Part shown: one piece after another, positions 15,081 through 19,588 of the stretch
Layout of the letters: every line of letters begins with the position of its first letter
How positions within the stretch are numbered: position 1 is the stretch's first letter
Assembly: GCA_937876095.1 (NCBI GenBank)
Contig: CALFIE010000050.1
Location: forward strand, 1-19,588
Length of the DNA: 19,588 nucleotides
From: an uncultured Flavobacteriales bacterium
GTDB lineage: Bacteria > Bacteroidota > Bacteroidia > Flavobacteriales > Weeksellaceae
Direction: 5' to 3'
Notes under the pieces: model-generated
Seen by the model: only the letters and a program-made list of their open reading frames with translations
Databases searched by the model: none
What the model was told of the DNA's origin: nothing
Translations under genes and position numbers: made by a program

Positions 15081-15106
15081 TGAGTGATTGAGTTGAAAAA
15101 TTTGAA
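15081..15106. repeat. Short TTGAG/TTGAAAA repeats after the M3 peptidase stop
   Basis: Within 10-35 bases after the peptidase stop codon lie TTGAGTG, ATTGAG, TTGAAAA and ATTTGAAAATGG, an irregular array with a period of about 7. The last piece matches the unit found after the nitroreductase stop on the other strand. Confidence 0.4.
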
Positions 15107-15161
15107 AATGGATTTTAAAAATTTTGAATAAAATCTGCTAGAATTATTAAAAAAAATATTA

Positions 15162-15536
15162 ATGACTTGCCCTTGTTGTTCAGAGAAATCATACGAAGAA
15201 TGTTGCAAACCGTTTCATTCTAAAGAGAAAGTTGCACCAACTTCAGAAAAACTGATGCGTTCTCGCTATTCTGCTTTTGCCTTTCCGAATGGTGAATATC
15301 TTTGGGAAACTACACTTCCCAGCAAAAGGAAATTTCACAATAAGACAGATTATGAAAACTGGGGAAAAGAAAATACTTGGACAAAGCTAGAAATTATACA
15401 ATCTAACGAAAAAGAAGTTGAATTTAAGGCCTATTTTACTGATAAATTCAGAAAAGAGCAAATTCATCACGAACTTTCGACTTTTAAAAAAATAGATAAT
15501 AAATGGTTTTATGTTTCAGGAAAATTTTTAGAATAA
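15162..15536 (+). CDS. YchJ-family SEC-C motif protein
   Basis: This 124-residue protein starts with a compact metal-binding SEC-C motif: Cys3, Cys5, Cys14 and Cys15 in MTCPCCSEKSYEECCKPFH, expected to bind zinc. The rest is the NTF2-like domain of the YchJ/UPF0225 family, with SEKLMRSRYSAFAFPNGEYLWETTLPS and a final strand WFYVSGKFLE. The E. coli relative carries a second SEC-C motif at the C-terminus; this shorter form does not. The molecular function of the family is not firmly known. It lies 90 bases after the M3 peptidase gene on the same strand. The stop codon is inside a 7-pair hairpin (15528-15545: TTAGAAT, loop AAGG, ATTCTAA) that lacks a T tract. Confidence 0.88.
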   Translation: MTCPCCSEKSYEECCKPFHSKEKVAPTSEKLMRSRYSAFAFPNGEYLWETTLPSKRKFHNKTDYENWGKENTWTKLEIIQSNEKEVEFKAYFTDKFRKEQIHHELSTFKKIDNKWFYVSGKFLE

Positions 15537-15593
15537 GGATTCTAAGAAAGTGATAATTGTTTATTTGCAAGTAATTGTTAATATCAGACAAAA

Positions 15594-15649
15594 AAAATCT
15601 ACTATCTAATATCTGATGTCTAAAATCTATCTTCTTTCTTCTTCTGTCT
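15594..15649. repeat. Eight-unit 7-base array overlapping the VF530 gene 3' end
   Basis: Eight consecutive heptamers all end in TCT: AAAATCT, ACTATCT, AATATCT, GATGTCT, AAAATCT, ATCTTCT, TTCTTCT and TCTGTCT. The phase is unbroken for 56 bases. Bases 15620-15649 are coding for the last nine residues and stop of the VF530-type protein on the minus strand. Confidence 0.8.
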
Positions 15650-15862
15650 CAAAACATACAAATACAGACTTTCTACTTTTGCTCGAGCCCAATCTGTTTT
15701 CCGAAGAAATTTCAAAGAAGAATTAATGCTCGGATTATCGGTAAAACATTTGATATTAATCTGCTTTCCTAACTCTTCAAAACCATTGTAATAATCGACC
15801 AGTTCTTCTAGAATGACATCTAATCTTTTTCCGTGTAAAGGATCTTTAGAAGGTTGTTGCAT
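15620..15862 (-). CDS. VF530-family small DNA-binding protein
   Basis: This 80-residue protein matches the VF530/DUF2132 family across residues 1-68: QPSKDPLHGKRLDVILEELVDYY, LGKQINIKCFTDNPSINSSLKFLRKTDWARAKVESLYL. A structurally studied Vibrio relative binds DNA; the cellular role is unknown. The family normally ends near the LYL segment. Here the protein goes on with VLRQKKKEDRF, and the codons for RQKKKEDRF fall exactly on the heptamer array at 15594-15649, so this basic tail is a product of the repeat. It follows the flippase-like gene on the same strand, with 49 AT-only-like bases between, and may be co-transcribed with it and panD. Confidence 0.87.
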   Translation of the reverse strand: MQQPSKDPLHGKRLDVILEELVDYYNGFEELGKQINIKCFTDNPSINSSLKFLRKTDWARAKVESLYLYVLRQKKKEDRF

Positions 15863-15911
15863 AGAATTTAGTCTAAAATAATGAAGATTTAAAAAAAAAA
15901 TTTAAAAAAAA

Positions 15912-16994
15912 TTATTGCTGATTTTGTGTATTTACTGCTTGATTTCTGGCTTTCGCAAGCATTACTATTGAAACTAATCCCAAAACCAAAGTCATTACCA
16001 ATTGCATGGTGTGAGAAATAAATGCGTACGAAAGTCCAACTTCACCACCAACTTTCGGATCCAGATTCATAGATAAATAGAGAGCAGAAATTCCTAATTT
16101 CAGTGCGAGATGAAAAGCGCCAATTCCACCAGAAGCAGGAACCATCATTCCAAAAGTACCAACTACTAAAATGAAAAATCCATCTGCAACCGTAAAATCA
16201 GCAGTTTCTGGCAATGCAAAACAGACCAAATACGCTGCAAAAAAATACGACACCCAAATTGCAAGAGAAAGCAAAATGAATTTCCCTTTCTTTTTCAGTA
16301 AAAAAATAGATTGTAATCCTTCTAATACGCCTTTTCCAAATCCTAAAAGTTTTTCTTTTTTAAATATAAATAAATAGACTACTACAGCTATAACAATAAT
16401 TACAATAAATATTTTTAAATAAAAATAGAATCCATCTAAATCAGAAATACCCATTTTCATTAGGTAATTTTCAAAAAAATTGGGTTCAACTATTTTAGTT
16501 TTCTTCTTTTCTTCGGTTGCTGATTGATAAAACGACAGAATCGCATCATATTTAAATAATAAAGTAAGCACCAAAAATCCCAGCATACAAACAAAATCTA
16601 CCACCCTTTCTAAAATAATGGTACCAAAAGATTTCTCTACCGGAACTTTCTCTACCCCGAAAAGTGCGGTAGAACGCGCCAATTCTCCACTTCGTGGAAT
16701 GGTGAGATTCATGAGATAACCAAAAGAAATCGCCCAGAAAGAATTGCTGGTAGAAATTTGGTAACCAATTGGTTCTAGCAACAAATTCCAGCGAACTGCC
16801 CGAAACCAATAAGCCAAAATTGCAAAAATCATAGCTCCAAAAACCCAAAAATAATTGGCTTTTGCCAAAGATTCTTTAATTTTTGCAATGTCTAAATCAC
16901 GCAAAGCCAACCACATAAATAGCCCAGCAAAAGCCAATGAAATTACGATGGTGAGAATGGTTTTGGTAGAATTTTTTGCGTTTTGATTTTCCAC
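15912..16994 (-). CDS. LPG-synthase-TM (flippase-like) integral membrane protein
   Basis: This 360-residue protein has about eight transmembrane helices and belongs to the lysylphosphatidylglycerol-synthase transmembrane family (PF03706/UPF0104). Signature parts are RAVRWNLLLEPIG (65-77), NLTIPRSGELARS (96-108), IILERVVDFVCML (126-138) and the later MVPASGGIGAFHLAL. Only the membrane half is present; there is no cytoplasmic aminoacyl-transferase domain, so it is not a full MprF. Relatives move or help process lipid-linked molecules, but the substrate cannot be named. The start is GTG at 16994, the only plausible start before the first helix; the next Met lies inside that helix. It is 34 bases after the panD stop and probably in its operon. 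Confidence 0.88.
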   Translation of the reverse strand: MENQNAKNSTKTILTIVISLAFAGLFMWLALRDLDIAKIKESLAKANYFWVFGAMIFAILAYWFRAVRWNLLLEPIGYQISTSNSFWAISFGYLMNLTIPRSGELARSTALFGVEKVPVEKSFGTIILERVVDFVCMLGFLVLTLLFKYDAILSFYQSATEEKKKTKIVEPNFFENYLMKMGISDLDGFYFYLKIFIVIIVIAVVVYLFIFKKEKLLGFGKGVLEGLQSIFLLKKKGKFILLSLAIWVSYFFAAYLVCFALPETADFTVADGFFILVVGTFGMMVPASGGIGAFHLALKLGISALYLSMNLDPKVGGEVGLSYAFISHTMQLVMTLVLGLVSIVMLAKARNQAVNTQNQQ

Positions 16995-17028
16995 AAATAA
17001 GTAATATCCGCAAATTGCGATTAAAAAA

Positions 17029-17379
17029 TTAAGTTAAAAGATTGGTTTTCTCATTAGGAAAAACAATTTTCGGTTGAAAATTTTTGGCTTCTTCTACCGT
17101 CATTTGCGCATAGGAAATAATGATGATGACGTCCCCTTTTTGAACCTTTCTTGCAGCAGGACCATTCAGACAGATTTCGCCGGATTTTCTTTTGCCTTTT
17201 ATAACATAGGTATCAAAACGTTCCCCATTGTTCACATTCACAATGTAGACACGTTCCCCAACTACCAAACCAGCTGCATCTATAAGATCTTCATCTATGG
17301 TAATACTGCCTATATAATTAAGATCAGAGGCTGTTACAGTAACACGATGAATTTTAGATTTAAAAACTTCTATTAACAT
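17029..17379 (-). CDS. panD: Aspartate 1-decarboxylase
   Basis: PanD converts L-aspartate to beta-alanine for pantothenate and coenzyme A synthesis. The 116-residue proenzyme cuts itself between Gly24 and Ser25 in YIGSITID to create the pyruvoyl cofactor. Other active-site residues are in place: Lys9, Tyr22, Arg54 in GERFDTY, Thr57 and Tyr58. Length and the C-terminal IIIISYAQM segment are typical. A full -7 box (TAAATTTG on the minus strand) lies only 4 bases before the ATG, pointing to a leaderless transcript. The flippase-like gene and possibly the VF530-type gene follow in the same direction. No panB or panC is in the window. Confidence 0.96.
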   Translation of the reverse strand: MLIEVFKSKIHRVTVTASDLNYIGSITIDEDLIDAAGLVVGERVYIVNVNNGERFDTYVIKGKRKSGEICLNGPAARKVQKGDVIIIISYAQMTVEEAKNFQPKIVFPNEKTNLLT

Positions 17380-17383
17380 GTGG

Positions 17384-17391
17384 CAAATTTA
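17384..17391 (-). promoter_or_regulatory. -7 promoter box directly before panD
   Basis: The minus strand reads TAAATTTG, an exact TAnnTTTG match, ending 4 bases from the panD ATG, the same spacing as at rimM. Use of this box would give a leaderless mRNA. Confidence 0.35.
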
Positions 17392-17705
17392 AATATTTTC
17401 TACTGAACTTGTACTACCACCTATTCCTAAAAAAGAAAAAGAAAATTTTTCTATAATTTTCAACATCAAACAACTATTAATAAAAAAAACACATCAATAA
17501 CGCGTTATTATTTACAAAAACGTAATAGATTTTGATTTTCATAATTTCCACCTGTCAATTAAAAAAAACACTAAAACTCAACAGTCATGGTATTTTAGCA
17601 CAATATTACCACTCCAAAAGTGCCTTTTTTCAACGCGTTATTAATTATGAAATTACAGATTGTTTTGTGAATTTTATATTGTATTATTTAATTCTATTAA
17701 AAAAA

Positions 17706-17736
17706 TTTGCATTTTCTGAAAAATGTTTTATATTTG
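17706..17736 (+). promoter_or_regulatory. Promoter of the HU gene, full Bacteroidetes consensus
   Basis: TTTG at 17706-17709 is followed after exactly 19 bases by TATATTTG at 17729-17736, a perfect match to both elements of the sigma-ABfr consensus. Transcription should start near 17741, leaving a leader of about 29 bases. This is the best promoter in the window, in line with a highly expressed nucleoid protein. Confidence 0.75.
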
Positions 17737-17769
17737 CTAATAACAAAATTAACTTTTAAATAAATTATT

Positions 17770-18057
17770 ATGAACAAGTCTGAATTAATCGATGCAATCT
17801 CTAAAGATGCAGGTATCACTAAAGTTGCTGCTAAAGCTGCTTTGGAATCATTTATCTCTAACGTGACTTCTACTCTTAAGAAAAAAGATGGTAAAGTTTC
17901 TTTAGTAGGTTTCGGAACATTCTCTGTAGCTGAAAGAGCTGCAAGACAAGGTATCAATCCTGCAACTAAAAAACCAATTAAAATTGCTGCTAAAAAAGTT
18001 GCTAAATTCAAAGCTGGCGCTGATTTAGCTGGTGCTGTAATGGGTGCAAAAAAATAA
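17770..18057 (+). CDS. HU-family nucleoid DNA-binding protein
   Basis: This 95-residue protein is a standard HU: two N-terminal helices (MNKSELIDAISKDAGITKVAAKAALESFI), the VSLVGFGTFSVAERAAR strand region, and the DNA-clamping arm RQGINPATKKPIKIAAKKVAKFKAG with its intercalating proline. HU dimers bend and compact DNA and support recombination and replication. The tail ADLAGAVMGAKK is short and basic. Arm residues differ from the common RNPxTG form (INPATKK), as in many Bacteroidetes HU proteins. It has the strongest promoter seen here and a strong terminator. Confidence 0.95.
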   Translation: MNKSELIDAISKDAGITKVAAKAALESFISNVTSTLKKKDGKVSLVGFGTFSVAERAARQGINPATKKPIKIAAKKVAKFKAGADLAGAVMGAKK

Positions 18058-18076
18058 TTATCTTTACAGATTACAT

Positions 18077-18107
18077 AAAAAAAATCCCGCAATTGCGGGA
18101 TTTTTTT
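18077..18107. terminator. Bidirectional terminator between HU and pdxH
   Basis: TCCCGCAATTGCGGGA (18085-18100) is a perfect 16-base palindrome flanked by eight A on the left and seven T on the right. It works on paper in both directions for the convergent HU and pdxH genes. The first base pair of the pdxH stop codon (18106-18108) lies inside the T run. Confidence 0.88.
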
Positions 18108-18750
18108 ATGGTGCTAATCGCGTGATTTCCCAATCGAAATCAATGGTCAAAGTATAAAGAATCCGATCATGCAAACGATTGGGTCTACCTTGCCAAAACT
18201 CAATCTCATAAGGTTTTGCAAGGTAACCTCCCCAATTTTCCGGTCTCATAATTTCTTTGGATTCGTAGTATTTTTCTGCATTTTTAAGTTTTTCTTCCAA
18301 AAATTCACGATTGGGAATCACTTCGCTTTGTGGTGAAACCAAAGCTCCAAGCTGACTTCCTCTTGGTCGAGATGCAAAATAACCATCACTCAAATTTTCA
18401 GGAATCTTCTCTAAATGTGCTTTTATAATAATTTGTCGCTCTAGATTTGGCCAAAAAAAATGTAAGCAAGCCAAATCATTTTTAGCCAAAGATTTCCCTT
18501 TTCTGCTATCATAATTCGTATAAAAAATAAAACCTTCCCAAGTATAAGCTTTAAGCAAAACCATTCTGGTTCTAGGACATTGGTCAGCTTCTACCGTAGA
18601 AACCGACATTGCATTGGCTTCAGAAATTTGGGGATTTTCTTCAGCTTCTAGAAACCAATCTCTAAATTGCTCTATTGGATTTTTTTTTATCTGATTTTCA
18701 AGCAATTGAGATTTTTCGTAAATTTTCCTTTTGTCATGCAGATTTTCCAT
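18106..18750 (-). CDS. pdxH: Pyridoxamine 5'-phosphate oxidase
   Basis: PdxH uses FMN and oxygen to oxidise pyridoxine or pyridoxamine 5'-phosphate to pyridoxal 5'-phosphate, the last step of vitamin B6 synthesis and salvage. The 214-residue length is typical. FMN-binding segments are seen: RTRMVLLK, FIFYTNYDSRKGKSL and the Arg-Gln of ERQIIIKAHLEKI. Substrate-site motifs SRPRGSQLGALVSPQS and the C-terminal GRPNRLHDRILY followed by ITRLAP are conserved. It is divergent from the yqgE-like gene, with a 56-base gap, and ends in the bidirectional terminator. Confidence 0.96.
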   Translation of the reverse strand: MENLHDKRKIYEKSQLLENQIKKNPIEQFRDWFLEAEENPQISEANAMSVSTVEADQCPRTRMVLLKAYTWEGFIFYTNYDSRKGKSLAKNDLACLHFFWPNLERQIIIKAHLEKIPENLSDGYFASRPRGSQLGALVSPQSEVIPNREFLEEKLKNAEKYYESKEIMRPENWGGYLAKPYEIEFWQGRPNRLHDRILYTLTIDFDWEITRLAP

Positions 18751-18762
18751 GTAATTTTTTAT

Positions 18763-18770
18763 TATTTTTG
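18763..18770 (+). promoter_or_regulatory. -7 promoter box of the yqgE-like gene
   Basis: TATTTTTG, an exact TAnnTTTG match, lies 36 bases before the ATG at 18807. No -33 TTTG stands at 19-21 bases. No clear box was seen for the divergent pdxH. Confidence 0.45.
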
Positions 18771-18806
18771 GATAAAGGTTCTAATTGAACACTTAATTTA
18801 TTATCT

Positions 18807-19355
18807 ATGAATCCATCTTACAAAGGTAAAATATTAATTTCCACGCCCGATATTTCTGGCGATATTTTTTCCAGATCGGTAGTTTTGGTAATAGAACACA
18901 ATGCAGATGGTGCTTTTGGATTAATTCTCAACAAAAAAAGTCCGACTGTAAGTTTACGATTACTAGAAATTTTAGGCATAGAAATACCTGTGTACGAAGG
19001 TGGACCTGTAGAACAAGACAAAATTTTATTTCTATTGAAAAACAATTCTATTGTAGAAAATTTTGTTGAAATTTCTGAAGGTTATTATTTTACCCAAGAA
19101 ATAGATGCTGTAATTTCAGCACTTATTGATCACAAAATTTCACCGGGAGAAATAAAAGTATTATCCGGATATTCTGGTTGGTCTGCAAAACAATTAGATA
19201 GTGAAGTTCAGCAGAAAATGTGGACTGTAATAGATGTGTACAATTTGGATTACACCCAAGAAAATGACCAAAATCTTTGGAAAAATATGATGGAAAAATT
19301 GGGTGGCGAATTTCTACTTTTTGCCAATTCACCAGAAGATGTTTCTATGAATTGA
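18807..19355 (+). CDS. YqgE/AlgH-family protein
   Basis: This 182-residue cytoplasmic protein belongs to the YqgE/AlgH family (PF02622/DUF179). Family marks are GKILISTPDISGDIFSRSVVLVIEHNADGAFGLILNK (6-42), then VYEGGPVEQDKILFLL and VLSGYSGWSAKQLDSEV. The domain is compact and without catalytic motif. In Pseudomonas the relative AlgH affects alginate production, but the biochemical role in other bacteria is unclear. The gene name is left open because yqgE and algH are both used. It stands alone on the plus strand, divergent from pdxH. Confidence 0.93.
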   Translation: MNPSYKGKILISTPDISGDIFSRSVVLVIEHNADGAFGLILNKKSPTVSLRLLEILGIEIPVYEGGPVEQDKILFLLKNNSIVENFVEISEGYYFTQEIDAVISALIDHKISPGEIKVLSGYSGWSAKQLDSEVQQKMWTVIDVYNLDYTQENDQNLWKNMMEKLGGEFLLFANSPEDVSMN

Positions 19356-19588
19356 TGTCGACTAATTTACCAAAAAAAATAATTTTAACAAATTTTACCT
19401 TTTGTTTAGAAATATTTAAGAAAAGAATCTCGTTTAATTAATAGATTTTCACATTCATATCTTATAAAAACTCGGCAAAATGCATTGCAAAATGTAGTTT
19501 GTCGGGTTTATCAATTTTAGAGGGATTGTTTCCAGACTATGTGGTAAAAAATGGTGCAAAAAAAGCTTGAAAAAGCTCATCATTATTA
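19356..19588. other. Right-hand 233 bases without a supported gene
   Basis: No start codon opens a convincing frame here. One plus-strand frame from about 19444 to a TGA at 19567-19569 encodes 41 residues ending LFPDYVVKNGAKKA, without an ATG, which could be a gene remnant or chance. On the minus strand AGCTT, loop TTTC, AAGCT (19564-19577) followed by seven T resembles a weak terminator of a gene lying beyond the right edge. Confidence 0.4.

Larger units (their letters stand above)
17380..17769. other. 390-base divergent intergenic region between panD and the HU gene
   Basis: No gene is supported here. The region holds the panD box at one end and the HU promoter at the other. Between them are two copies of AACGCGTTATTA at 17499-17510 and 17632-17643. 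The first is part of the perfect 14-base palindrome AATAACGCGTTATT (17496-17509). A weak hairpin with six T (CACT, AGTG, then TTTTTT near 17611-17630) is also present. One open frame (17532-17759) has no protein-like features. Confidence 0.6.

Noticed and set aside
15594..15649. CRISPR-like repeat array
   Set aside because: Units are only 7 bases with no spacers, and no cas gene is present.
17532..17759. A 75-codon frame in the panD-HU gap
   Set aside because: It runs across the HU promoter, has AT-driven composition and lacks a recognisable motif or ribosome-binding region.

Overview
The window is chromosomal DNA of a low-GC member of the Bacteroidota, most likely a flavobacterium of the Chryseobacterium/Weeksellaceae type. 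The evidence is an adjacent SusC/SusD pair, a SusC whose N-terminus resembles that group, a long acidic tail on ribosomal protein S16, Bacteroidetes-type promoter boxes (TAnnTTTG, sometimes with TTTG 19 bases upstream) before most genes, and almost no Shine-Dalgarno sequences. No rRNA, tRNA, CRISPR array or complete insertion sequence was found.

Layout. (1) 1-1960: the edge of a probable integrative element, with a tyrosine recombinase followed by a small unknown gene, both on the minus strand. The recombinase has short tandem repeats upstream. (2) 1963-8315: argS, then a susD-like lipoprotein gene and a susC-like TonB-dependent receptor gene (transcribed susC to susD, ending at a UUCG hairpin). 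(3) 8347-11077: rnhB on the plus strand. On the minus strand lie a secreted surface-repeat protein gene and the pair rpsP-rimM, which is separated by a long palindrome. (4) 11196-12855: a nitroreductase-like gene with a shortened C-terminus, a GreA/GreB-like gene and a membrane-anchored SRPBCC gene, all minus. (5) 12990-15862: an M3 metallopeptidase gene and a YchJ-like gene on the plus strand, facing a VF530-type DNA-binding protein gene. (6) 15912-19355: an LPG-synthase-TM (flippase-like) gene and panD on the minus strand, an HU gene on the plus strand, pdxH (minus) and a yqgE/algH-like gene (plus). The last 230 bases hold no gene I can support.

How the genes work together. Most are housekeeping: translation (argS, rpsP, rimM), DNA and nucleoid maintenance (rnhB, HU, VF530), cofactor synthesis (panD for pantothenate/CoA, pdxH for pyridoxal phosphate) and proteolysis (M3 peptidase). 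SusC and SusD should form one outer-membrane uptake complex, but no degradative enzyme lies beside them, so the substrate cannot be named. No new multi-gene defence or metabolic system is visible.

The most unusual signal is DNA-level. Short tandem repeats with a 7-8 base period sit at or just beyond several gene 3' ends (nitroreductase, GreA-like, M3 peptidase, VF530), and one 55-base array lies in frame inside the M3 peptidase gene. One such array encodes the C-terminus of the VF530 protein, and one directly follows the stop of the shortened nitroreductase. This looks like a repeat family that generates or erodes protein termini.
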